Assembly (NCBI GenBank): GCA_018267365.1
Contig: JAFDYQ010000025.1
Coordinates: forward strand, 1-62,500
DNA length: 62,500 nt
Origin: Bacteroidota bacterium
GTDB lineage: Bacteria > Bacteroidota > Bacteroidia > Chitinophagales > LD1
Reading direction: 5' to 3'
Below are positions 44,827 to 52,854 of this stretch, piece after piece. The notes beneath the pieces are model-generated. The model had not been told where the DNA came from. It saw only the letters and a list, made by a program, of their open reading frames with translations, and ran no database searches. Each line of letters starts with the position of its first letter. Position 1 is the stretch's first letter. A program made the position numbers and the translations under genes.

Positions 44827-45963
44827 TTATTCTTTATCAAACATCTGCCTCAGCGAACGCGCTATGGTCCTATAGAGGAACGGATAGTGCCCGAAGCGAT
44901 GTCCTGTCTGATACCAGTCGCGTAGCCCAAGCCTGACAAATACGATATCCTTATCAGGCATCACACCTACGTACTGTCCCTTCATGCCATCTGCGGCAAA
45001 GTCGCCATGACCATCCGTGTTCCTTAGCCACCAGAGGTAGCCGTATCTTTTGCAGATCATAGTATCGCCGTGCTCACCATCACAGATATTGATAGGAGAG
45101 AGGGAGGCGCGCACATAGTCGCTGTCTACTATCTGCCGGCCGTGCCAGTTGCCATAGTGCTCATACAATATACCTATGCGCGCTATATCCCGCGCATCTG
45201 TATGAAAGCAGCAGTACGTTTTCTCCATGCCGCCTTTTGTATCCGTCAGCCACCAGGCATCACGAGCTGCGCCCAGCGGCTGCCAGAGTTTTTCAGAGGC
45301 GTATTGCGTCATGCTCATGCCCACCGCATTGGTGATCGCTATGCCCAGTATCTGCGGGTCCACATTCTTATACCGAAACTCATACCCTGCCGGCTTCTCA
45401 TACTTCATCGTATTGACGAACTTATGCAGGTCATTGCCATAATACAGCTTGGCTACATGCCCCACAGGGTTCAGATACTGATCATGATAGTTAAGCCCGG
45501 TAGACATAGTCAGGCAGTGCTTGATCGTCACATGGCTCAGGCTATCCGCCTGGTATGGTGCGTAGTACTTTCCGATAGGATCGTCTACACTGCCTATCTT
45601 TCCTTCCTTCAGCGCTATGCCCGTCAGGATAGACATGATAGACTTAGTCATAGAGAAGGGATTGGTCCGGCTGCTATCGCTATAGCCCGGAGCATACCAC
45701 TCATACACTATGCTGTCATGGCGCAATACGAGAAACGCTACTGTCTGCGTCTGCTTTAGTTCCTTTTGCAGCGAGTCAGGTAGTTTTATCGTATTGTAGA
45801 TAGAGGACTCCGGCAGGGGTTGATATTCACCTGCCTTTACTTTTGAGTACGGCATGAATTTGAAATCCTGCAGCCCCGGATCATTATAAACCACTGTCCT
45901 CGCAAACTGGCAGGAACACAAAATGACAGAAAGTAGCAGGCAGGCAAACAGGACTTTTCTCAT
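44827..45963 (-). CDS. Serine hydrolase lipoprotein (class C beta-lactamase fold)
   Basis: 378 aa from the ATG at 45963 (a TTG four codons upstream is less likely). Lipoprotein signal with lipobox ending SVILCSC, so it should be membrane-anchored. The SxxK motif is SMTKSIMSI near residue 103, with CLTMSTGLNYHDQYL and RYGYLWW downstream as in the beta-lactamase/esterase/DD-peptidase superfamily. These enzymes may be peptidases, esterases or penicillin-binding; the substrate is unknown. The neighbour genes give no link to resistance. Confidence 0.88.
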   Translation of the reverse strand: MRKVLFACLLLSVILCSCQFARTVVYNDPGLQDFKFMPYSKVKAGEYQPLPESSIYNTIKLPDSLQKELKQTQTVAFLVLRHDSIVYEWYAPGYSDSSRTNPFSMTKSIMSILTGIALKEGKIGSVDDPIGKYYAPYQADSLSHVTIKHCLTMSTGLNYHDQYLNPVGHVAKLYYGNDLHKFVNTMKYEKPAGYEFRYKNVDPQILGIAITNAVGMSMTQYASEKLWQPLGAARDAWWLTDTKGGMEKTYCCFHTDARDIARIGILYEHYGNWHGRQIVDSDYVRASLSPINICDGEHGDTMICKRYGYLWWLRNTDGHGDFAADGMKGQYVGVMPDKDIVFVRLGLRDWYQTGHRFGHYPFLYRTIARSLRQMFDKE

Positions 45964-46017
45964 GACGGGTGTCAAAGATATTTTATAAAAATGACAGCCG
46001 CAGAACGAATCAGCGTA

Positions 46018-46602
46018 TTACTTCCACTCAAAAGTGCTAAGCATCGTATCCAGGTCCTGGCGCACAAAGGTCAGCACCGGAGCCATAGAGTCGCTGTTGG
46101 GCTCATTGTAGAAATAGAGCGAGCCGCGTATAAAGTGCCGCGAGCTATCCGTCAGGAAGAATTGCACATTGCTGGCAGCATCACCTCCTACATTATAGAA
46201 AATGCCGCTCACGCCGTGCTTATTTACTATCAGGCTCTCGTCTATATAGTTGGCTTTCTTGGTATGCTTGAAGGATAGCTTGTGCGCATCCTCCAGCAGC
46301 CGCTCCAGTGTCATGTCTTTGTTGATCTCCTTGTAGGTCAGGTTCACCGTACCATTAAAGTCGGGGAAAGCAATATTGATCCAGCACGGATGGCTCATAC
46401 CCATAGCCGAGCTGTCATGCTGTATCTGCGCATACACAGGCTTCTCAAACCGGAAAGGGCAATCTTTAGAGTCATACATCTCATAGTTCCTTTCAGGGAA
46501 TACGACGCGGGGGTATGCCTTCGGCTTGGGGCTGTAATCGCCGTGGCAGGAACTCAAAGATATGGTTACTAATGAAATAAGGAAAAGATATGATTGTCGC
46601 AC
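46018..46602 (-). CDS. gldD: Gliding motility lipoprotein GldD
   Basis: 194 aa, starting with GTG. Lipobox LSSC at about residues 16-19, then YSPKPKAYPRVVFPERNYEMY and PCWINIAFPDFNGTVNLTYK, which are typical of GldD. GldD is an essential gliding protein in Flavobacterium johnsoniae whose exact step in T9SS or motility is not known. Normally it lies right after gldE; here a toxin-antitoxin pair separates them, and the toxin gene ends nine bases before this start. Confidence 0.9.
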   Translation of the reverse strand: MRQSYLFLISLVTISLSSCHGDYSPKPKAYPRVVFPERNYEMYDSKDCPFRFEKPVYAQIQHDSSAMGMSHPCWINIAFPDFNGTVNLTYKEINKDMTLERLLEDAHKLSFKHTKKANYIDESLIVNKHGVSGIFYNVGGDAASNVQFFLTDSSRHFIRGSLYFYNEPNSDSMAPVLTFVRQDLDTMLSTFEWK

Positions 46603-46611
46603 AGGGGAGTT

Positions 46612-46866
46612 TTACTGATAAATGTCTTTACGGTGTCCTAGTTGCACTACTTCTATGAGAAGCACCTTATCCATCACTTCATAGATGATCCTGTAGTCTC
46701 CCACTCTTACGCGATAGCCGGAGCGACCTTTTAGTTTTTTACAACCGACAGGCCGTGGATCTTCTGCTAGGTTTATGATAGCGGCTTTGATCTTGGTATA
46801 GCTTGGCTCGTCTATTTTTTCTAATGCCTCCAAAGCCTTTTTTCGGATACTGATCTGATAGCTCAT
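46612..46866 (-). CDS. RelE/ParE-type toxin of a type II toxin-antitoxin pair
   Basis: 84 aa. Pattern YQISIRKKALEALEKID, KLKGRSGYRVRVGDYRIIYE and LGHRKDIY is the RelE/ParE fold, with the conserved Arg-rich strand and the late His-Arg. RelE-type members cut mRNA in the ribosome, ParE-type poison gyrase; the sequence does not settle which. Its ATG overlaps the stop of the antitoxin gene by one base (TAATG). Confidence 0.9.
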   Translation of the reverse strand: MSYQISIRKKALEALEKIDEPSYTKIKAAIINLAEDPRPVGCKKLKGRSGYRVRVGDYRIIYEVMDKVLLIEVVQLGHRKDIYQ

Positions 46867-47084
46867 TATTTGCGTTTTTTAGACGCTTCTATCATTTTGA
46901 ATGCATCTTCCATGGGTATTGGTGCCTCGCCATCGGCTTTGGATTCATCGTACAGCTCTATATCCTCCAGATCTTCGAGTTCTTCTACTATACGCTCATA
47001 TTCATCGATAGGAATTACTACAGAAATTTTTTTGCCTTTCTGGTCAGTGATATATTGCGGGTGTATCGTTAGTAAACAGATCAT
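46866..47084 (-). CDS. Antitoxin partner of the RelE/ParE-type toxin
   Basis: 72 aa from the ATG at 47084; the frame extends to an ATG at 47126, but the extra residues look like untranslated AT-rich leader. HPQYITDQKGKKISVVIPI and DEYERIVEELEDLEDIELYD are typical of the Phd/YefM-like or RelB-like antitoxins paired with RelE in Bacteroidota. The charged C-terminal half would wrap the toxin. Such antitoxins usually repress their own promoter; TTTG and AT-rich sequence just upstream could be that promoter. Confidence 0.85.
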   Translation of the reverse strand: MICLLTIHPQYITDQKGKKISVVIPIDEYERIVEELEDLEDIELYDESKADGEAPIPMEDAFKMIEASKKRK

Positions 47085-47127
47085 ATGGCAGTGATTAGTT
47101 TGATAAAAATAAACAAACTCAGGCATA

Positions 47128-48495
47128 TCAATTCTCCACCTCCAGCTTCACCTTTTCTATACGGTTATTCTTTACCGATAGTATGCGGAAGTTGAATTTT
47201 TCAAAATTGATCTCGTCGCCTGCCTTTGGTATGCGGCCCCTCAGCTCCAGCAGTAGTCCTGCCAGTGTCTCGGCATCTTCACGCACTTCGTCAAAGTAGC
47301 CCGCCTCCACATCCAGCGCCTTGCTGAAATCATGCAGCGGCATAGTGCCCTCTACGATGTATGTGTTATCATTCACCTTGCGGATATTATTGTCCGTAGA
47401 CTCGTCAAACTCATCCTTGATATCACCGATCACTTCCTCTACGATATCCTCCATCGTCACGATACCGGATGTGCCGCCAAACTCATCCACTACGATAGCC
47501 AGATGCTTATGCGACTCCTGGAATTCACGCAGCATGTCGTCTATCTTCTTGGTCTCAGGGGCATGTAGTGGCTCGCGCATCAGCTTCTGCCAGCCAAAGG
47601 ATGCGTCCTGATTGAGGTGCTCCAGCAGGTCTTTGATATAGAGGACGCCTTGTATCTGGTCTATATTCTCGGAGTAGACCGGCAGGCGTGAGTAGCCCAC
47701 CTCACGCACATAGTCGAGTAGCTCTTCAAAGTTCCACGTGATATCTGCCGCTGCCACCTCCATACGCTGGCGCATGATCTGCCTTACCGTCAGGTTGCCA
47801 AAGTGTACGATACCCTTCAGCATCTTCACGTCATTGCCTGATTCTTTATTCTCTACCGTGATCTCTATGGCTTTATTGATCTCAGCTATATCCATCTCCG
47901 CATTGTGGCGCTTGATGCGCTTCTCTATCATAGAGGTAGAGCCCACGAGGATATAGTTGATCGGGTAGAAGATACGGTTCAGCACTACAAAGAGTCCTGT
48001 CACGCCCTTTGCTATTTTCAGTTTGTTCAGAGAGGCATAGACTTTGGGTATGGCTTCGCCAAAGAGCACCAGGAAGAAAGTAACTACCACCACGTTGATC
48101 GTGAAATCAAACACAGAGCCGGGTATCTTGATCGCGCCCAGATCTACATCCTTAAACTCAAAGATATGTGTGATGATGTAGTACGAAATGATGATCACCC
48201 CGATGTTCACCACATTGTTTCCTATCAGGATAGTAGAGAGCAGATAGCGTGGGTGGTCCAGTAGCTTGGCCAGGCGCAGGTCTGCCTCTTCTTCACTTTC
48301 GTGTAGCTCTTCTTTTTCTACATTGGTGATGGAGAAAAACGCGATCTCAGACGCAGCCATCAGGGCTGAGCAGAGGATGAGGACGAGTGCTGCGACTGCT
48401 GCGAGGATGACGCCCGTATCGGGCATGTGGACGAAGCTGCTGAGAAAGATAGTCAGGCAACTGGAAGGAAGGATTGCTGCGGGGCCGGGGTCCAA
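47128..48495 (-). CDS. gldE: Gliding motility-associated protein GldE (CorC/HlyC family)
   Basis: 455 aa if it starts at the TTG at 48495 (MDPGPAAILPSS), or 432 aa from the ATG at 48426; the longer form looks like family members but is less certain. Several membrane helices (about 25-190) are followed by two CBS domains (about 225-345) with LPVYSENIDQIQGVLYIKDL and IVVDEFGGTSGIVTMEDIVEE, and a C-terminal CorC_HlyC domain. Related proteins act in ion efflux or transport; GldE is not essential but supports gliding in F. johnsoniae. Order mutY-ssb-gldE-gldD matches that in many Bacteroidota. Confidence 0.9.
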   Translation of the reverse strand: MDPGPAAILPSSCLTIFLSSFVHMPDTGVILAAVAALVLILCSALMAASEIAFFSITNVEKEELHESEEEADLRLAKLLDHPRYLLSTILIGNNVVNIGVIIISYYIITHIFEFKDVDLGAIKIPGSVFDFTINVVVVTFFLVLFGEAIPKVYASLNKLKIAKGVTGLFVVLNRIFYPINYILVGSTSMIEKRIKRHNAEMDIAEINKAIEITVENKESGNDVKMLKGIVHFGNLTVRQIMRQRMEVAAADITWNFEELLDYVREVGYSRLPVYSENIDQIQGVLYIKDLLEHLNQDASFGWQKLMREPLHAPETKKIDDMLREFQESHKHLAIVVDEFGGTSGIVTMEDIVEEVIGDIKDEFDESTDNNIRKVNDNTYIVEGTMPLHDFSKALDVEAGYFDEVREDAETLAGLLLELRGRIPKAGDEINFEKFNFRILSVKNNRIEKVKLEVEN

Positions 48496-48511
48496 GACTT
48501 ATTGGTTTCGT

Positions 48512-48549
48512 GAAAAAATAAGGACAGGCAGATTGTGCCCTGCCTGTCC
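48512..48549 (-). terminator. Rho-independent terminator between ssb and gldE
   Basis: A perfect 10-bp stem (48522-48531 with 48540-48549) and an 8-nt loop, then TTATTTTTTC on the minus strand. It sits 11 bases after the ssb stop, so ssb and gldE may be transcribed separately in spite of the conserved order. Confidence 0.8.
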
Positions 48550-48560
48550 GGTTTGATATT

Positions 48561-49022
48561 TTAGAATGGCAGATCGTCGTCTATGTTATTAGATGGTCTG
48601 CTGTCACCGCCGCCGGCATATTCCTGCTGCGGTTGTGACGAGTAGCTTTGGCCGCCACCGTTATCGCTATAGCTGCTACTGCCTGTGCTGCCGTCCTTTT
48701 TGTCCAGCATGCGCAGGCTCTCTGCTACTATCTCGGTCACGTAGCGCTTGTTGCCGTCTTTATCATCATAGCTCCTTGTTTTGATCTTGCCCTCCAGGTA
48801 GATCAGGCTGCCCTTCTTCAGGTACTTCTCGGCGCGCTCAGCCAGAGATTTGAAGGGGAGCTTCACATTGTGCCAGTCGGTCACCTCTACCCACTTGCCC
48901 TCCTTGTCACGGTAGGACTCCGTAGTGGCCAGAGAGAACTCGGCTATCACGTTGTTTTCAGAAAAATGCTTCAAGACCGGGTCCTTCCCCAGCCTGCCTA
49001 ACAGTTGAACCCTGTTTACCAT
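48561..49022 (-). CDS. ssb: Single-stranded DNA-binding protein
   Basis: 153 aa. OB-fold at residues 1 to about 105 (MVNRVQLLGRLGKDPVLKHF, NVIAEFSLATTESY, WHNVKLPFKSLAERAEKYLKKG), then a Gly/Ser/Gln-rich linker and the acidic tip NIDDDLPF, which binds repair and replication partners. Tetrameric in the family. Directly follows mutY. Confidence 0.97.
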   Translation of the reverse strand: MVNRVQLLGRLGKDPVLKHFSENNVIAEFSLATTESYRDKEGKWVEVTDWHNVKLPFKSLAERAEKYLKKGSLIYLEGKIKTRSYDDKDGNKRYVTEIVAESLRMLDKKDGSTGSSSYSDNGGGQSYSSQPQQEYAGGGDSRPSNNIDDDLPF

Positions 49023-49053
49023 CGCTTGTGTATTTAGTTATGAATTAAGATAC

Positions 49054-50121
49054 CTAAAGTAGTGAATTTTCCACCAGGAACAAATGCACTACTTTAGGGA
49101 ACCCAAAGGTACTCAATTTATCCAGCGGCACCCGGACACCCCCATCTATGTGAACATTTTGTAAGTCAACACCTTCCACAAAGATAAAGACCGACTGGTG
49201 GCTCTGGTGCGTCAGCTGCTGGCTGTACGGCTTTGAGTAGCCCGCTACCTTCACCTTGTGCCCCAGGTAGTCACTCACAGCCTGCCCGATATTCCTGCGG
49301 ATCGCCTTATCCGACTCTATGTACGGCAGGATATAGAGACCCTTCCAGATGTCATCACCGCTACGCTTGGAGACGACCATCTCTTTCTCGTCTTTCAGCA
49401 CCAGATAGTAGAAAAACCGCTCCTTTTTCACGATCTTCTTAGACCTGACCGGCAGGTCCTCTATCAGGCCTTGGTTGTAGGCCACACACATCCCCGCGAA
49501 AGGACACTCCCCGCACTTAGGACTCAGCGGTGTACATACTGTCGCCCCAAAGTCCATGATCGCCTGATTATACTCACCCGGATGATCCACGCTGATCAGC
49601 TCCTGAGCCAGCTGCGCAAAATGCTTCTTGCCATCCGTCGTATCAAAAGGCGTATCGATACCATACACCCGCGCCAGCACGCGTATAACATTGCCATCCA
49701 CCACCGCCTGCCGCTCGCCAAAGATGAAAGAGGAGATCGCCGCTGCCGTGTACGGTCCGACACCCTTCAGCTTTACGATGTCATGATAGGTTGAGGGAAA
49801 AACGCCCTTAAGTTCATAGGCGATCTGCTTTGCCGTATGGTGCAGGTTCCGCGCACGCGAGTAGTAGCCCAATCCCTGCCACAGCCGCATCACATCATCC
49901 TCCGGAGCGTCGGCCAGGTCCCGCACTGTCGGATAGCTTTCTTTAAATCTGAGAAAATATGGCAGCCCCTGCTCCATACGCGTTTGTTGCAGTATGATCT
50001 CCGACAGCCACACCAGATACGGATCGCGCTCCCCCTTCCACGGCATCTGCCGGTCATTGGAGTTGCGGTTCCAGTCGAGTAGGAGGGAGGAGAAGCGAGT
50101 GGAGTTTTTCAAGAATGACAA
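49054..50121 (-). CDS. mutY: A/G-specific adenine DNA glycosylase MutY
   Basis: 355 aa. Removes adenine mispaired with 8-oxoguanine. HhH-GPD domain with LQQTRMEQGLPYF, KLKGVGPYTAAAISSF and the catalytic Asp in VDGNVIRVLARVYGID; a four-Cys iron-sulfur site, CTPLSPKCGECPFAGMC; and a C-terminal Nudix-like domain that reads 8-oxoguanine. The reading frame begins with TTG at 50121 (or a second TTG three codons on); no ATG is near. Confidence 0.95.
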   Translation of the reverse strand: MSFLKNSTRFSSLLLDWNRNSNDRQMPWKGERDPYLVWLSEIILQQTRMEQGLPYFLRFKESYPTVRDLADAPEDDVMRLWQGLGYYSRARNLHHTAKQIAYELKGVFPSTYHDIVKLKGVGPYTAAAISSFIFGERQAVVDGNVIRVLARVYGIDTPFDTTDGKKHFAQLAQELISVDHPGEYNQAIMDFGATVCTPLSPKCGECPFAGMCVAYNQGLIEDLPVRSKKIVKKERFFYYLVLKDEKEMVVSKRSGDDIWKGLYILPYIESDKAIRRNIGQAVSDYLGHKVKVAGYSKPYSQQLTHQSHQSVFIFVEGVDLQNVHIDGGVRVPLDKLSTFGFPKVVHLFLVENSLL

Positions 50122-50181
50122 TGATTATCGCTGCGAAATAAGCGATTTCCTGCACTGCCATTACTTTTTTATCTTTATACT

Positions 50182-50370
50182 ATGGAAAAGTTCAGAAAAC
50201 TGACCCCACATGACCTCGCTTTCGGCATTGGCCGCAAGGCAACAGACGAAGAATTAAGAGAACTTCTATCCCGTGCCACGCCGGGTAAAGGCAAAGACTT
50301 AGATCAGGCTGTGGCGGATATCAAAGAAAGACTGGCTCAGAAGGCAAATAGCAAGAGGTCATTAGAATAG
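50182..50370 (+). CDS. Small protein with LTPHDLAFGIGRKAT motif, copy 1
   Basis: 62 aa. MEKFRKLTPHDLAFGIGRKA is followed by a helical, charged part (DEELRELLSR, DQAVADIKERLAQ). No signal peptide or membrane segment. The next gene on the same strand, 11 bases later, is a diverged copy of the first 30 residues, so both are real genes. A -7-like TATCTTTA box is at 50170-50177. I do not recognise a family. Short size, tandem copies and location in an AT-richer patch suggest an accessory gene, perhaps an immunity or antitoxin-type protein, but this is speculation. Confidence 0.6.
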   Translation: MEKFRKLTPHDLAFGIGRKATDEELRELLSRATPGKGKDLDQAVADIKERLAQKANSKRSLE

Positions 50371-50381
50371 CCATTGATTTT

Positions 50382-50543
50382 ATGGAAGAATTCAAAATAC
50401 TCACCCCGCATGACTTAGCTTTCGGTATCGGACGCAAAGCTACTAAAGCCGCGCTGAAAGAGTGGCTAAGTAGGACGGATATAGGAGAGTCTGTATCTGC
50501 AGAGCAACTGTTGGAAGAAATGAGAAAACGGAATATAAAATAG
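50382..50543 (+). CDS. Small protein with LTPHDLAFGIGRKAT motif, copy 2
   Basis: 53 aa. Starts MEEFKILTPHDLAFGIGRKA and continues TKAALKEWLSRTDIGES; the last part is a different amphipathic helix (AEQLLEEMRKR). It shares 16 straight residues (the motif plus the preceding Leu) with copy 1, although the codons differ at many third positions (for example ctgaccccacatgacctcgc against ctcaccccgcatgacttagc). This shows selection on the protein, not a fresh duplication. Ends with TAG at 50541-50543. Confidence 0.6.
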   Translation: MEEFKILTPHDLAFGIGRKATKAALKEWLSRTDIGESVSAEQLLEEMRKRNIK

Positions 50544-50630
50544 CTACCCCTTAAATCATTCCTCAACTTTCAAGAGATATAGTTCATGAGATAGGGTCTC
50601 TATATCTTTCGACACAACCTTTGCGGTGCT

Positions 50631-50661
50631 AATATCTATACTACTAAGTATAATAGATATT
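50631..50661. terminator. AT-rich inverted repeat downstream of the 225-aa gene
   Basis: AATATCTAT (50631-50639) pairs perfectly with ATAGATATT (50653-50661). A second imperfect hairpin (AGATATAG at 50575-50582 with CTATATCT at 50600-50607) lies next to it. They sit between the converging small genes and the 225-aa gene and could stop transcription from either side. The rest of the 156-base gap shows nothing else. Confidence 0.45.
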
Positions 50662-50699
50662 GTCTTTACAATGTGCATTAAAGTCCAAACGATTCGATT

Positions 50700-51377
50700 C
50701 TAGTTTTTCTCGCCAGAATAGTTTAGTAAAATAGATGAGTATGGGCCGTAATGCTCATATTTAGAGTAGTAATCCCACAATCCAAACATTTCGGTGGCGT
50801 CCTCTTTAAAAAAAGCACTGTTTCTAGTCTTGGTTGTAGCTGTTTTTACGCTTGCTTGAAAGTCATAAATCAAACTCCCATTATTATCGAAAAAATCGGG
50901 GAACTGCGTCTGAAGAAGTTTTCTGTAACTATCCACATCTACTTCTACGTTCACAAGTTTCTTGCCTAATTCTATATCTTTTAAAGTCTGTAAAATATTT
51001 TTCAATTGACCAGAATTATGTATTAGATACACTTCTCTATGTATTTGATAGTCATTCCAGCCTTCTCTTGTATCTAAATCATGTATTATTTCACTTATTA
51101 AAATACAATCTAGTAAGCAGGAGCGTAGACAAATGCCGACACTATGTTCAAGCCATTTAAGGTGGCTATCCTCATCTATGTTTTTAAATAGAATGTACAG
51201 AAGATTCAAGTGAGATACAATTCTTACAACTATATCAATATAAATCGCTTGAATAGGCTTTCGCTGGCTAAGATCTTGGCGATTCTCTATCCTGAGATTA
51301 ACTTTCTCAATCTCAACAAGAATTTTATCTAAGCTATTACTAAGCTCTTCTGTGGGATATTTTCGTTTGAACTGCAT
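50700..51377 (-). CDS. Protein of unknown function, likely accessory
   Basis: 225 aa, ATG at 51377. Mostly helical, with no signal peptide; a Leu/Ile-rich segment (IVVRIVSHLNLLYILF) may be a buried helix. Composition is clearly more AT-rich and Asn/Ile/Asp-rich than neighbouring genes. I do not recognise a family. It lies between mutY and rlmD beside the two tiny paralogues and was probably acquired horizontally. Confidence 0.65.
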   Translation of the reverse strand: MQFKRKYPTEELSNSLDKILVEIEKVNLRIENRQDLSQRKPIQAIYIDIVVRIVSHLNLLYILFKNIDEDSHLKWLEHSVGICLRSCLLDCILISEIIHDLDTREGWNDYQIHREVYLIHNSGQLKNILQTLKDIELGKKLVNVEVDVDSYRKLLQTQFPDFFDNNGSLIYDFQASVKTATTKTRNSAFFKEDATEMFGLWDYYSKYEHYGPYSSILLNYSGEKN

Positions 51378-51411
51378 AGGTTCTTTTAAGTATTGATCTT
51401 CAATTGGCGCC

Positions 51412-52809
51412 TTACCTCAGCTCCAGCACCGCCACATTCTCTATATGAGTCGTCTGTGGGAACATATCCACCGGCTGTATTTTCTTGATGTCATACTTCG
51501 CAGCCAGTAGCTCCAGGTCGCGTGCCTGTGTGGCAGGATTGCAGCTCACGTAGACGATGCGTGGGGCGGCCAGCTCCAGTAGAGTTTTCACCACATCTTC
51601 ATGCATGCCCGCGCGCGGCGGATCGGTGATCACCACATCCGGTCTGCCATTGGCAGCTATGAATTCCGGCTTCAACACCATGCGTACATCACCGGCATAG
51701 AAGGCGCAATTGGTCACGCCATTTAGCTCTGCATTTTCCTTTGCATCTTCTATCGCAGCCTCTACCTGCTCTATGCCTACTACATTTTTGCAGAGGCCCG
51801 ATACGTAGAGTGCGATGCTACCCACGCCCGTGTAGAGGTCATATACCACATCCGTCGGCTTCAGGTCGGCAAATTCCTTTGCCACATCGTACAGCACACG
51901 TGCCTGATCTGAGTTGGTCTGGAAGAATGACTTAGGATTCACCTTAAACTTATAGTCACCCAGCTGCTCCACGATATGGTCCTTGCCGCTATGTACATAG
52001 GTAGGCAGGTCATAGATCGTATCATTTCGCTTGTTGTTGATCACATACTGCAGCGAGGTGATCTGAGGAAACTGCTCTCTCAGGTGGCCCAGCAGCGCAT
52101 CTATCTTCTCGTCATCCTGCGTAGTAAACATCACCAGCACCATGATCTCCCCGATAGAGGTCGTGCGGATCATCATTGTGCGCAGTAGTCCCTCCTGTGT
52201 TTTGATATTAAAGAAGGTATAGTCATTGGCTATAGCAAAGTCGCGCACCGCCAGGCGGATCGCATTAGATGGATCGCCCTGCAGCCAGCACTTCTTCACA
52301 TCCAGCACCATCATAAAGCTACCCGGCACGTGAAAACCCACTCCCCGGCGGTCATACTCCTGCCCGCCATCTATCTCGGCCTGTGTGAGCCAGCGGCGGT
52401 CGGTGAAGCTAAACTCCAGCTTATTGCGATAGAAATAGTCTGACCGGCTGCCTGTGATCGGTTTCACCTCCGGTATGGTCAGCTTGCCTATGCGGATCAA
52501 GGCATCTTCTACTATCTGAGTCTTGTATTGCAGCTGCTCACTGTACTGTATGTGCTGCCATTTGCAGCCGCCACAGGTGCCAAAGTGCTCGCATACCGGC
52601 TCTGTGCGATGCGCAGAGGCTGTGATGAGTTCCGCTATTTCGCCTTCGGCGTATTTCTTTTTGTCTGTGGTTACACGCACATTCACCGTATCTCCCGGCA
52701 CAGCACCCTCTACAAAGTACACCTTGCCATCTACCTTTCCTATGCCCAGACCTTTGGAGGCCATAGCGGTGATCTCTACGCCGGAGATCATTTTTTGCTT
52801 GTTACTCAT
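51412..52809 (-). CDS. rlmD: 23S rRNA (uracil-C5)-methyltransferase, RlmD family
   Basis: 465 aa. Methylates a uridine of 23S rRNA (U1939 in E. coli) with SAM. An N-terminal TRAM RNA-binding domain (EITAMASKGLGIGKVDGKVY) is followed by iron-sulfur cysteines in CEHFGTCGGCKWQ and VKKCWLQG, the SAM domain (VYDLYTGVGSIALYVSG) and the catalytic SCNPATQARD loop after DPPRAGMHEDVV. The same family includes RlmCD, so the exact target base may differ. Confidence 0.93.
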   Translation of the reverse strand: MSNKQKMISGVEITAMASKGLGIGKVDGKVYFVEGAVPGDTVNVRVTTDKKKYAEGEIAELITASAHRTEPVCEHFGTCGGCKWQHIQYSEQLQYKTQIVEDALIRIGKLTIPEVKPITGSRSDYFYRNKLEFSFTDRRWLTQAEIDGGQEYDRRGVGFHVPGSFMMVLDVKKCWLQGDPSNAIRLAVRDFAIANDYTFFNIKTQEGLLRTMMIRTTSIGEIMVLVMFTTQDDEKIDALLGHLREQFPQITSLQYVINNKRNDTIYDLPTYVHSGKDHIVEQLGDYKFKVNPKSFFQTNSDQARVLYDVAKEFADLKPTDVVYDLYTGVGSIALYVSGLCKNVVGIEQVEAAIEDAKENAELNGVTNCAFYAGDVRMVLKPEFIAANGRPDVVITDPPRAGMHEDVVKTLLELAAPRIVYVSCNPATQARDLELLAAKYDIKKIQPVDMFPQTTHIENVAVLELR

Positions 52810-52854
52810 CGCGCGTAAACATATAAAATACAGAGGACAAGTACGCTGACCGGA

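Noticed and set aside
45070..45759. 229-aa plus-strand frame
   Set aside because: Antisense to the serine hydrolase gene with its motifs intact; no independent support.
44827..45963. Beta-lactamase resistance gene
   Set aside because: Only the general serine hydrolase fold is supported; the family includes many peptidases and esterases, and there is no resistance context.
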